Assembly: GCA_903931355.1 (NCBI GenBank)
Contig: CAIZCB010000429.1
Location: 1-8,431, forward strand
Reading direction: 5' to 3'
Length of the DNA: 8,431 nucleotides
Source of the DNA: an uncultured Pseudomonadota bacterium
Lineage (GTDB): Bacteria > Pseudomonadota > Gammaproteobacteria > Methylococcales > Methylomonadaceae
Below the pieces are notes generated by a model that did no database searches, was not told the DNA's origin, and saw only the letters and a program-made list of their open reading frames with translations. Position 1 is the stretch's first letter. Each line of letters starts with the position of its first letter. Positions 1 to 7,190 of this stretch are shown here, one piece after another. A program made the position numbers and the translations under genes.

Positions 1-306
1 AGACAAGTTAGCTTGATGGTCGGTAAAGATATTGCTCGGCTCAGGCGCGCGGTTTTTATGTCGAATCAAGCGCAATTGGCTGGCTTACCTAAAGAATGGC
101 AAGAAGATGCACGATTGTTGAAAATTGTGCCCTCAGCGGCTTTACAAGAAAAGATTAATCAAATTACCAGTACATCGGCTCAACAAGGTTGGTTGCTGCT
201 CATGGATCCACTCGGTAACCTGATGATGAAATATGCACCAGGTTTTGATCCTTACAAAGTTAGAAATGACTTAAGCAAGTTATTACGCATCTCACAAATC
301 GGTTAA
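1..306 (+). CDS. Cytochrome oxidase locus protein, thioredoxin-fold-like, C-terminal part (5' partial)
   Basis: The frame is open from the first base (R-Q-V-S before the in-frame TTG at 13 and ATG at 16), so this is the 3' end of a longer gene cut by the window edge, not a small gene. The visible 101 or so residues end with a segment reading MDPLGNLMMKYAPGFDP followed by a basic leucine-rich tail. From memory, this matches the C-terminus of the roughly 190-residue membrane-anchored, SCO/thioredoxin-like protein encoded between SURF1 and ctaA in Pseudomonas-type cytochrome c oxidase operons. Its exact role is not established; involvement in aa3 oxidase assembly is inferred from gene context. 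The part with the expected N-terminal membrane anchor and any CxxxC motif is outside the window. The stop lies 4 nt before the heme A synthase start, which supports co-transcription. Confidence 0.75.
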   Translation, partial: RQVSLMVGKDIARLRRAVFMSNQAQLAGLPKEWQEDARLLKIVPSAALQEKINQITSTSAQQGWLLLMDPLGNLMMKYAPGFDPYKVRNDLSKLLRISQIG

Positions 307-310
307 GAAT

Positions 311-2221
311 ATGTTTAGAAAATTAAGCTTGCTCGGCGCAATTTTGGCGCTGTTAGTAATCGCCATCGGTAGTTACGTCAAATTGACCAATGCCGGATTA
401 GGCTGTGAAGACTGGCCGGCTTGTTACGGCAAAAGCATTGTTAATCTGGCGGCCGATGCCGAATCACAAACTGCAAATTATTGGATAGAGCAGGGCCATC
501 GTTATTTAGCCTCTGGCTTAGGCATTTTGGCTTTAGTGCTATTGCCATTCGCTTGGCGGGTACAACAACGCGGCAGAGCTTTAAGCTTGAATCTATTGTT
601 ATTGATTTTAGTCGCTTCACAAGCTGCTTTAGGCATTAGCACCATCAATCTACAATTAATGCCGATTGTTGTCACCGCGCATTTATTATTGGGCTTTGTC
701 ACTTTCTGGACTTTCAGTTGGAGTTATTTGCGCTTTAGCCCGAATTTGGCGGCACAGTCGCAACGATCCGGTTTAGCCGTGTTTACGCTATTTGCAATGC
801 TGGTCTTAGTGTTGCAAGTGGTGTTAGGGGCTTGGGTTGGCAGTAATTTTGCTGGGCTTGCTTGTACTGATTTTCCGCGTTGTAACGGTACTTGGTTGCC
901 AGAAGGTGATTACGCCGCCGCTTTAGATTTATTCAAGGGCTTGTTGACTGGCGATAGCTCGGTTTTACCAGAAGCTGCGCGAGTAATGATTCATGCTTTA
1001 CATCGGGTTATTGCTGTTGTGACCTTCATCGTGCTTAGCGCGGTGATGTTGAGTGCAACCAATGAAGAAGCGCCAAAACAAGTCCGCACTGCCGGTAATT
1101 TATTAAGCCTGTTGTTATTAATCGAAATCGGTTTAGGCATTTTCAGCGTTAAGCAATCATTACCGCTGTTTTTAACTTTAGCGCATAACCTTTTTGCTGC
1201 TTTATTGATGTTGCCATTATTGGCGATTTATTTATTCAGCAAATATCGCCAACCGAGTGTAGAAACTCAGCTAGAACCATCGGCTAAACCGCAACCGGTT
1301 ACTGATAAATCGCAACGATTAAGCGGTCAGTTAAAGAAAACCCGTAGTGGCTTAAGCGGTCTTTTAGGTAATCTGCTCTCAGGCCAAAAAGCCGTTACCC
1401 GCGATTTATTAGATGAAATTGAAACTAGCTTGTTAATGGCTGATATTGGCATCGAAACCACTACCGCGATTATCAATCAATTAACCAGCAGTCTGGAACG
1501 TGAGCAACTGCGTGATGGCGAAGCCTTACATCAAGCTTTAAAAGAAAACCTATATCAAATGCTGCAACCTTGCAGTCAACCGTTAACCATTCCTAAACAA
1601 GACTCACCTTATGTGATTTTAGTGGTAGGGGTTAACGGTGCAGGTAAAACCACCTCTATTGGTAAGCTGGCCAATCGCTTACAAGCCCAAGGCCATAGTG
1701 TAATGCTGGCTGCTGGTGATACTTTCCGTGCTGCCGCGGTAGAGCAATTGCAAACTTGGGGCGAGCGCAATAATGTCCATGTCGTGGCTCAACATACTGG
1801 CGCAGATTCAGCATCGGTCATTTTTGATGCGTTGGAATCTGCTAGAGCCAAAGGTGTTGATGTGTTGATTGCTGATACCGCAGGTCGCTTACACACCAAA
1901 TCGAACTTGATGGACGAGTTGAAAAAAATCAAACGCATCATGGGCAAATTAGACCAGTCTGCACCGCATGAAGTGTTATTGGTTTTAGATGCCGGCACAG
2001 GTCAAAACGCTTTATCACAAGCAAGATTATTCAACGAAACCGTCCAGTTAACCGGTATCGCTTTAACCAAATTAGACGGCACCGCGAAAGGCGGGGTAAT
2101 TTTTGCTTTAGCTAATCAATTGCACATCCCGATTCGCTTTATCGGTGTTGGTGAAGCGATTGAAGATTTACAAGATTTTGATGCTCGTACTTTTGTTGAC
2201 GCTTTATTTGTAAAAGACTAA
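311..2221 (+). CDS. Heme A synthase (CtaA/COX15)-FtsY fusion protein
   Basis: Residues 1-312 form a complete heme A synthase with about eight hydrophobic helices (near 3-22, 66-82, 92-109, 118-139, 155-175, 226-248, 262-280 and 287-309). It has four candidate heme-ligand histidines (H63, H124, H231, H292), E60 three residues before H63 as in Bacillus CtaA Glu57/His60, and cysteine pairs C32/C38 and C185/C191 in the outer loops. This enzyme oxidises the C8 methyl of heme O to make heme A. Residues 313-334 are a short polar linker. Residues 335-636 are a full FtsY NG domain, the SRP receptor GTPase: P-loop GVNGAGKTT (440-448), DTFRAAA (470-476), DTAGR (522-526), TKLD (586-589) and the GVGE closing motif (612-615). 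The long acidic A domain of most FtsY proteins is missing, but the basic helix before the N domain (RLSGQLKKTRSGL) remains. The CtaA C-terminus is expected on the cytoplasmic side, so the GTPase would face the ribosome. No frameshift or stop is seen at the join. Confidence 0.93.
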   Translation: MFRKLSLLGAILALLVIAIGSYVKLTNAGLGCEDWPACYGKSIVNLAADAESQTANYWIEQGHRYLASGLGILALVLLPFAWRVQQRGRALSLNLLLLILVASQAALGISTINLQLMPIVVTAHLLLGFVTFWTFSWSYLRFSPNLAAQSQRSGLAVFTLFAMLVLVLQVVLGAWVGSNFAGLACTDFPRCNGTWLPEGDYAAALDLFKGLLTGDSSVLPEAARVMIHALHRVIAVVTFIVLSAVMLSATNEEAPKQVRTAGNLLSLLLLIEIGLGIFSVKQSLPLFLTLAHNLFAALLMLPLLAIYLFSKYRQPSVETQLEPSAKPQPVTDKSQRLSGQLKKTRSGLSGLLGNLLSGQKAVTRDLLDEIETSLLMADIGIETTTAIINQLTSSLEREQLRDGEALHQALKENLYQMLQPCSQPLTIPKQDSPYVILVVGVNGAGKTTSIGKLANRLQAQGHSVMLAAGDTFRAAAVEQLQTWGERNNVHVVAQHTGADSASVIFDALESARAKGVDVLIADTAGRLHTKSNLMDELKKIKRIMGKLDQSAPHEVLLVLDAGTGQNALSQARLFNETVQLTGIALTKLDGTAKGGVIFALANQLHIPIRFIGVGEAIEDLQDFDARTFVDALFVKD

Positions 2222-2225
2222 CGCC

Positions 2226-2882
2226 ATGCTTAGATTCGAACACGTTTACAAACGCTATCCTGATGCCGGCGAAGCTTTAACCGACATCAACTTTGATTTA
2301 AGCAAAGGTGAAATGGCTTTTTTAACCGGTCGTTCGGGAGCGGGTAAAAGTACCTTGTTGAAGTTAATCGCCATGATGGAGCAATGCACGCGCGGCACTA
2401 TCATGCTCGATGGTCAAAATATCAGCCGAATAAGTGATCGAAAAATTCCTTATTTACGCCGAAATTTGGGGCTGATTTTCCAAGACTATAAATTGCTAAA
2501 TGATAGAACCGTGTTCGATAACGTCGCTTTGCCGTTGATTGTTTCTGGTGTGAATCATCAGGAAGTTTCGCGGCGGGTGAGGGCATCGCTGGATAAAGTC
2601 AGTTTATTGGGCAAAGAAAAAAAATACCCACTGCATTTATCCGGTGGTGAGCAACAACGGGTGGGTATTGCCCGGGCGATTGTCAACAAACCGAAATTGA
2701 TTCTGGCCGACGAACCAACCGGTAATCTTGATCCGGGCTTGTCGGCAGAAGTCATGCAGATGTTCGAAGAGTTTAAATACAACGGTACTTCGGTACTAAT
2801 CGCTACCCATGATATTGAGTTGATTAATCGCTTGGGGCACCGAGTATTGACCTTGGATAAAGGCCATTTGATTGCGAGTTAA
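2226..2882 (+). CDS. ftsE: Cell division ATP-binding protein FtsE
   Basis: FtsE is the cytoplasmic ATPase of the FtsEX complex, which links the Z-ring to periplasmic peptidoglycan hydrolase activation during division. The 218 residues match the family length and carry every ABC motif: Walker A GRSGAGKST (35-43), Q-loop Q86 in FQDYKLL, signature LSGGEQQR (138-145), Walker B LILADEP (158-164), D-loop NLDP (167-170) and switch histidine H195 in ATHD. The ATG lies 4 nt after the stop of the fusion gene and there is no strong Shine-Dalgarno sequence, so translational coupling is likely. The order ftsY, ftsE, ftsX is the classical one in gammaproteobacteria and independently supports the FtsY assignment of the upstream C-terminal half. 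Confidence 0.97.
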   Translation: MLRFEHVYKRYPDAGEALTDINFDLSKGEMAFLTGRSGAGKSTLLKLIAMMEQCTRGTIMLDGQNISRISDRKIPYLRRNLGLIFQDYKLLNDRTVFDNVALPLIVSGVNHQEVSRRVRASLDKVSLLGKEKKYPLHLSGGEQQRVGIARAIVNKPKLILADEPTGNLDPGLSAEVMQMFEEFKYNGTSVLIATHDIELINRLGHRVLTLDKGHLIAS

Positions 2883-2885
2883 CCG

Positions 2886-3863
2886 ATGACAAAACCGAAA
2901 ACAATCCGCAAACATCAGCAAAGCCTGAAAGACAAGCTGGTCGAAAAATTCGAAGCCTATTTGCTCAATCACGCTCATGGCTTATTTTCCAGTCTAGGCC
3001 GACTGACCCGCACCCCATTTACCTCAGCTATGACCATTTTGGTATTAGCGGTAGCGATTTCATTAGCCGGTGGTTTTTACATTGTGGTGGGCAATATTCA
3101 ACAGCTGACCGGTAATTTAGAAGCCAGCAATCAAATGTCGCTGTTCTTAAAAGACAACATTACCGACTCATCAGGGCAAAAACTAGCCGACCAGCTCAAG
3201 CAACATCCAAGCAGCGAAGCGGTGAAATTCATCACCAAAAAACAAGCAATGGAAGAGTTCAAAGCCAATAGCGGTTTTGGTGAAGCCTTGACCGCATTGG
3301 ACACCAATCCACTGCCTAGCGTGATTCAAGTCCAGCCGAAAAACAGCCTCGATAGCAACGCAGACATTGAAAAACTGATGGCCGAGTTTAAACAACTGCC
3401 ACAAGTCGATTTCGTCCAAGTCGATATGCAATGGATAGAACGGATGCAAACCATCATGTTAATAGCCAGCCGCGCGGTGTTTTTGGTGAGTTTATTGCTG
3501 GGTTTCGCAGTGACTTTTATCACCGGTAACACAATTCGCTTAGAACTACATCATCGCCGTGACGAGGTGTATATCTCGAAATTGGTCGGCGCCACCTTAT
3601 CGTTTATTCAGCGGCCTTTTTTGTACTGCGGTTTTTGGCTGGGTTTTATTGCCGGTTTTTGTGCTTGGTTGATTATCTCCATCATGCTGTTAATCGTCGA
3701 ATCGCCGGTTGAAAAATTATCGACCCTGTATAACAGCGCTTTTGAATTGCAGTTTTTAGGTTTCTTCGAGTTTTTAGCGTTATTGTTGCTGGCTTCTGGC
3801 TTAGCGGTATTAGGCTCGTGGGGCGTTTTGCATTATCAATTACGTCAACTCAAACCCCAATAA
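2886..3863 (+). CDS. ftsX: Cell division permease-like protein FtsX
   Basis: FtsX is the membrane partner of FtsE. It does not appear to transport a substrate; it passes FtsE ATPase-driven movement to periplasmic amidase activators such as EnvC. The 325 residues show the expected layout: a basic cytoplasmic N-terminus (1-46, with the RTPFTSAMT entry to the first helix), TM1 near 47-69, a periplasmic domain near 70-187, then TM2 (about 190-213), TM3 (about 240-268) and TM4 (about 290-315). The cytoplasmic loop RRDEVYISKLVGA (about 224-236) is the conserved element contacting the ATPase. The start is 3 nt after the ftsE stop, as expected for coupled translation of a stoichiometric pair. rpoH, which often follows ftsX in gammaproteobacteria, is not found here. 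Confidence 0.96.
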   Translation: MTKPKTIRKHQQSLKDKLVEKFEAYLLNHAHGLFSSLGRLTRTPFTSAMTILVLAVAISLAGGFYIVVGNIQQLTGNLEASNQMSLFLKDNITDSSGQKLADQLKQHPSSEAVKFITKKQAMEEFKANSGFGEALTALDTNPLPSVIQVQPKNSLDSNADIEKLMAEFKQLPQVDFVQVDMQWIERMQTIMLIASRAVFLVSLLLGFAVTFITGNTIRLELHHRRDEVYISKLVGATLSFIQRPFLYCGFWLGFIAGFCAWLIISIMLLIVESPVEKLSTLYNSAFELQFLGFFEFLALLLLASGLAVLGSWGVLHYQLRQLKPQ

Positions 3864-3867
3864 CACC

Positions 3868-4305
3868 ATGCGCTTTTGGGAAACTAAAACACTGGCCGAA
3901 ATGACCACTGAACAGTGGGAGTCTTTGTGTGATGGCTGTGGCCAATGCTGTTTACACAAGCTGGAAGACGAAGATACCGGCGAATTGGCTTTTACCAGTG
4001 TTTGTTGTGATTTGATTGATTTAGATACTTGTCGCTGCACTCGTTACAGCGAGCGTTGTACTTTGGTGCCAGAATGTCTGGATCTTAAACAACACGACTT
4101 TGCTGAATACAACTGGCTACCCGCTACTTGTGCTTATCGGCTATTAACCGATGGCAAACCTTTACCAGAATGGCATCCATTAATCACCGGCAATCCAGAG
4201 TCGGTAAAACAGGCTGGCGCTTCAATTAGCAGCTATGCCACCAAAGAATCACAAGTTGATGATTTGGAAGATTACATTATTGAATGGCTAATACCGCCCA
4301 GTTAA
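3868..4305 (+). CDS. ycgN: YcgN-like UPF0260 / YkgJ-type cysteine cluster protein
   Basis: This is a 145-residue soluble protein matching the Escherichia coli YcgN family (about 150 residues) along its length, including the FW..KTL..M...WESLCDGCGQCC opening, the TCAYRLL segment (87-93) and the PEWHPL segment (100-105). It has eleven cysteines: C21, C24, C27, C28, C46, C47, C55, C57, C64, C70 and C88. The CxxCxxCC cluster at 21-28 is the hallmark of the YkgJ cysteine-cluster superfamily and is thought to bind zinc or an iron-sulfur centre; the biochemical role is unknown. The ATG lies 4 nt after the ftsX stop, so it appears to be the last gene of the transcription unit. Its place behind ftsX, instead of rpoH, is a notable synteny. 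Confidence 0.9.
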   Translation: MRFWETKTLAEMTTEQWESLCDGCGQCCLHKLEDEDTGELAFTSVCCDLIDLDTCRCTRYSERCTLVPECLDLKQHDFAEYNWLPATCAYRLLTDGKPLPEWHPLITGNPESVKQAGASISSYATKESQVDDLEDYIIEWLIPPS

Positions 4306-4387
4306 AGTCGGGAAGTCATTAATAGATTGTTATTTAATAACTCATATTTTAATTATTACGTTTTAACTTATTAATAAAGGTAACACT
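4306..4387 (+). promoter_or_regulatory. AT-rich intergenic region, probable promoter of the phosphate uptake genes
   Basis: This 82-nt gap is the first real break between genes in the window and is very AT-rich. It contains a perfect 13-bp palindrome GTTATTTAATAAC (4329-4341) and a second palindrome TTATTAATAA (4368-4377). A weak sigma70-like pair, TTGTTA (4327-4332) and AATTAT (4351-4356) with 18 nt between, could serve the downstream genes, and the first palindrome overlaps the proposed -35 box, as an operator might. No GC-rich terminator is seen for the upstream unit. Promoter placement is inferred only from base composition and weak box matches. Confidence 0.35.
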
Positions 4388-4390
4388 GTG
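4376..4390 (+). promoter_or_regulatory. Ribosome binding site deciding a GTG start
   Basis: AAAGG at 4376-4380 lies 7 nt before GTG at 4388-4390. No ATG occurs in frame near the conserved MFSLQTIFGKGDKFY-like opening of the DUF47 family, so the GTG with this Shine-Dalgarno sequence is the best start. Confidence 0.7.
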
Positions 4391-5017
4391 TTTTCATTGC
4401 AAACCATCTTTGGCAAAGGCGATAAGTTTTATAGTTTACTTGAAGCAAGCGCTGAATCTGCCCGAGTATCATCCAGTGAATTAATTAAACTGCTTAATTC
4501 GCCAGTGACTCAACAATCATTAGAACAATTCAAACAAGTTCGTCGCCGTGAAAAGGATTTATTTACCCAAATCAGCGCTGAATTGGTTGATACCTTTGTT
4601 ACCGTGTTGGATCGTGAAGATATCGAGGCGCTCAATAACGCGCTGTATAAAATCCCTAAAATCGTCGAAAAATTTGCCGAGCACTATACCTTGGCTGTCA
4701 GTCGCATCGGCGATGTCGATTTTCTTAGCCGAGCCATCATGTTGGAGCAAGCTTGCCAAGTTTTGGAACAAATGGTCGGACAGCTGCGCAAAGGCATGGA
4801 CTTAGATGCGGTTAAAAAATTAAATGACCAGTTGCAAGCGATTGAAGCTGAAGCCGATCAGCAAATTCTTGAATTGTATCGAGACATTTATGCCAATGAG
4901 AACGACCCAATCCGTTATTTGGTGAAAATGGACTTGTTCGAAATTCTTGAAAAAGCGATTGATCGCTGCCGTGATGCGGGTAACGTCGTTTATCACATCG
5001 TCTTAAAAAATTCGTAG
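4388..5017 (+). CDS. DUF47 / PhoU-like accessory protein of PiT phosphate transporter
   Basis: The 209 residues form an all-helical protein of the DUF47 (TIGR00153, PhoU-like) family, usually about 205-226 residues long. Typical features are the FGKGDKFYSLLE opening, the RRREKDLFTQISAEL helix (about 52-66), many acidic E/D residues on helical faces (PhoU relatives use such residues to bind metal clusters), and the C-terminal helix FEILEKAIDRCRDAGNVV (about 183-200) that closes nearly all members. It is cytoplasmic, with no signal peptide or membrane helix. These proteins are encoded directly before PiT permeases and are thought to modulate phosphate uptake; that role is known from the family, not shown here. 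The stop is 10 nt from the permease start. It starts at GTG with a good Shine-Dalgarno sequence. Confidence 0.93.
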   Translation: MFSLQTIFGKGDKFYSLLEASAESARVSSSELIKLLNSPVTQQSLEQFKQVRRREKDLFTQISAELVDTFVTVLDREDIEALNNALYKIPKIVEKFAEHYTLAVSRIGDVDFLSRAIMLEQACQVLEQMVGQLRKGMDLDAVKKLNDQLQAIEAEADQQILELYRDIYANENDPIRYLVKMDLFEILEKAIDRCRDAGNVVYHIVLKNS

Positions 5018-5027
5018 AAGGTTTTTC

Positions 5028-6149
5028 ATGTTGACCTTGCTTTTGCTTGTCATTTTAGCGGCGTTGATATTCGAGTTTGTTAACGGATTCCACGACACTG
5101 CTAATTCGATTGCTACTGTTGTGGCAACCAAAGTATTAACCCCCACCCAAGCGGTCATTCTCGCTTCCGCCACCAATTTAGTCGGTGCGTTATCCGGCAC
5201 AGCGGTTGCTAAAACCATTTCATCGGGATTAGTCGATACTGGTGTGGTGAATATCAGTTCAGAAGTCTTGATTTGTGCATTAAGCGGGGCAATTCTCTGG
5301 AATCTGATTACTTGGGCCTTAGGCTTGCCATCGTCTTCAAGTCACGCCTTGATTGGTGGCTTATGTGGCGCGGCTCTGGCAGCGGCTCACAACAATCCCG
5401 ATGTTTTGATTTGGTCAAAAACTGCCGCAGTTTGGACTGAAAATAAAGGTCTGTTGTGGAAAGTTGTACTACCGATGGTCAGTTCCCCGGTCGCCGGTTT
5501 TACCTTAGGCATTGTCATCATGGGCGTGTTGATGGCTGTTATCAGCGGCATGAACTCGGCTGGTGGTGCGCTGGCGAGAATTAGTCGTCCAAAATGGATT
5601 AACGCCGTATTTGGTAAAGCCCAATTGTTTTCGGCAGGTTATATGGGCTTTGCTCATGGCAGTAATGACGCCCAAAAAACCATGGGTATCATCGCGTTAG
5701 CGATTTTTACCGCCAATGGTGCTGGTACTTTGGATCAATTACCGCCTTGGGCTGAGTTTTTACGCCCAGATGGTGGCGAAAAAGACATTGATACTTGGAT
5801 TGTCTTTACTTGCGCTTTGGTAATGGCGTTGGGTACTTCAGTTGGTGGCTGGCGAATTATTAAGACCTTGGGCCACAAAATGGTCAAGCTGCATCCTATC
5901 AACGGTTTTGCTGCTGAAACCAGTTCTGCAACCATCCTGTTAACCGCTGCCCATTTCGGGATGCCGGTGTCTACCACCCACAGTATTTCAACTGCAATTA
6001 TGGGTGTTGGTTTTGCCAAAAATCCACACACCTTAAAGTTGTCGGTGATCGAACGGATTGTTTGGGCTTGGGTTTTGACCATTCCCGCTGCCGGTGGGGT
6101 GGCTTGGGGAATGGTGACACTATTGACGATGTTTCAGTCAGCTGGCTAA
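5028..6149 (+). CDS. pit: PiT-family inorganic phosphate transporter
   Basis: This inner-membrane permease of the PiT/PHO-4 family imports phosphate, probably as a metal-phosphate complex or by cation symport, with low affinity. The 373 residues are hydrophobic throughout and show the family's internal duplication: GFHDTANSIAT (20-30) in the first half pairs with HGSNDAQKTMG (210-220) in the second, and PSSSSHALIGG (101-111) pairs with PVSTTHSISTAIMG (313-326). The length is shorter than E. coli PitA (about 500) and typical of the compact bacterial form paired with DUF47. AGAAGG at 5016-5021 gives a Shine-Dalgarno site 6 nt before the ATG and overlaps the upstream stop codon. No terminator is visible before the aldolase gene 30 nt downstream, so read-through is possible. 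The transported ion is assigned by family only. Confidence 0.94.
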   Translation: MLTLLLLVILAALIFEFVNGFHDTANSIATVVATKVLTPTQAVILASATNLVGALSGTAVAKTISSGLVDTGVVNISSEVLICALSGAILWNLITWALGLPSSSSHALIGGLCGAALAAAHNNPDVLIWSKTAAVWTENKGLLWKVVLPMVSSPVAGFTLGIVIMGVLMAVISGMNSAGGALARISRPKWINAVFGKAQLFSAGYMGFAHGSNDAQKTMGIIALAIFTANGAGTLDQLPPWAEFLRPDGGEKDIDTWIVFTCALVMALGTSVGGWRIIKTLGHKMVKLHPINGFAAETSSATILLTAAHFGMPVSTTHSISTAIMGVGFAKNPHTLKLSVIERIVWAWVLTIPAAGGVAWGMVTLLTMFQSAG

Positions 6150-6179
6150 CCGCTAAAAAACAATTTAGGAGCGCCGTTC

Positions 6180-7190
6180 ATGGCTTTAGTGTCATTACGA
6201 CAAGTTTTGGATTACGCCGCTGAGCATGATTTTGCTATCCCAGCGTTCAATGTCAGCAACATGGAGCAGGTGCAAGCTATCATGCAAGCCGCTGATGCCT
6301 GTGACAGCCCAGTGATTATGCAAGGCTCCGCCGGCGCTAATAGCTACGCTGGCGAAGTGTTTTTACGGCATTTGATTCAAGCCGCTGTTGAACAATATCC
6401 GCATATTCCCGTGGTGATGCACCGTGATCACGGTCCATCGCCAGACATCTGCGCCCAAGCCATCCAATCAGGTTTTAGCTCGGTGATGATGGATGGTTCT
6501 TTGTTGGATGACATGAAAACCCCGTCATCATTTGAGTACAACGTCGAAGTGACTCGTAGCGTGGTCAAAATGGCTCATGCTTGTGGAGTTTCGGTTGAAG
6601 GTGAAATTGGCTGTCTAGGCTCATTAGAAACCAAGCAACAATCCGACCATAGCCAATTGTTGACCGATCCTGATGAAGCAGTCGAATTTGTCAAACAAAC
6701 TCAAGTTGACGCCTTGGCGGTTGCGATTGGCACCAGTCACGGCGCTTACAAATTCAGCAAACCACCGACTGGCGAAGTGTTGGTGATTAGCCGTTTAAAA
6801 ACCTTGCAACAGCGTCTACCTAACACCCATTTCGTGATGCACGGCTCTAGTTCAATCCCACAAGATTGGCTACAAGTGATTAATGAATATGGCGGCGAAA
6901 TCCCGCAAACCTACGGCGTACCAGTGGATGAAATCGTCGAAGGGATTAAATACGGGGTTCGCAAAGTCAACATCGACACCGATTTACGCATGGCCTCTAC
7001 CGGCGCAATTCGCCGCTACCTAGCACAACCTGAAAACGCCTCCGATTTAGACGCCCGTAAAATTTACAAAGCCGCCAGGGATGCCATGCAAACGCTTTGC
7101 CAATCACGCTATCAAGCATTTGGCTCGGCTGGCCATGCTAGTAAAATCAAAGCGATAGCGTTGAGTGAGATGGCTAGGATCTATAGATAG
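6180..7190 (+). CDS. fba: Class II fructose-bisphosphate aldolase, Calvin-cycle subtype
   Basis: This zinc-dependent aldolase interconverts fructose 1,6-bisphosphate with dihydroxyacetone phosphate and glyceraldehyde 3-phosphate. In Calvin-cycle or ribulose monophosphate organisms the same subtype often also handles sedoheptulose 1,7-bisphosphate. Visible motifs are the substrate-side [10 protein letters not shown] (21-30), catalytic and zinc-site MHRDHG (80-85, D83 and H84), EGEIG (140-144), zinc histidine H187 in GTSHGAYK, zinc histidine H221 in MHGSSS and the phosphate/substrate motif NIDTDLR (264-270). [20 protein letters not shown] (245-264) is typical of the Calvin (CbbA, TIGR01521) subtype rather than the E. 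coli FbaA type. The 336 residues are close to the usual 345 or so. TAGGAG at 6166-6171 is a strong Shine-Dalgarno site 8 nt before the ATG. No other Calvin or RuMP gene is in the window. Confidence 0.95.
   Translation: MALVSLRQVLDYAAEHDFAIPAFNVSNMEQVQAIMQAADACDSPVIMQGSAGANSYAGEVFLRHLIQAAVEQYPHIPVVMHRDHGPSPDICAQAIQSGFSSVMMDGSLLDDMKTPSSFEYNVEVTRSVVKMAHACGVSVEGEIGCLGSLETKQQSDHSQLLTDPDEAVEFVKQTQVDALAVAIGTSHGAYKFSKPPTGEVLVISRLKTLQQRLPNTHFVMHGSSSIPQDWLQVINEYGGEIPQTYGVPVDEIVEGIKYGVRKVNIDTDLRMASTGAIRRYLAQPENASDLDARKIYKAARDAMQTLCQSRYQAFGSAGHASKIKAIALSEMARIYR

Noticed and set aside
13..306. A complete 97-residue protein starting at TTG 13.
   Set aside because: The frame is open to the first base, and the sequence matches only the C-terminal part of a longer family, so it is the end of a gene cut by the window edge.
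1241..1330. The CtaA-FtsY fusion being an obvious frameshift or read-through of a stop codon.
   Set aside because: The linker reads cleanly in one frame with codon use like the flanks. No stop, slippery run or overlapping second start is seen. An assembly deletion cannot be excluded from sequence alone.
4310..4335. A Pho box (paired CTGTCAT-type repeats) before the phosphate uptake genes.
   Set aside because: Only the first half-site (AAGTCAT) is similar; the second half at the correct spacing does not match.
4548..4805. An 85-codon + strand frame within the DUF47 gene.
   Set aside because: It is an out-of-frame overlap with the conserved DUF47 protein, has no Shine-Dalgarno site, and its product has no family likeness.
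5735..6082. A 115-codon open frame on the minus strand inside the phosphate transporter gene.
   Set aside because: It lies wholly within a conserved transporter coding region, shows no recognisable domain and is a shadow of the + strand gene.
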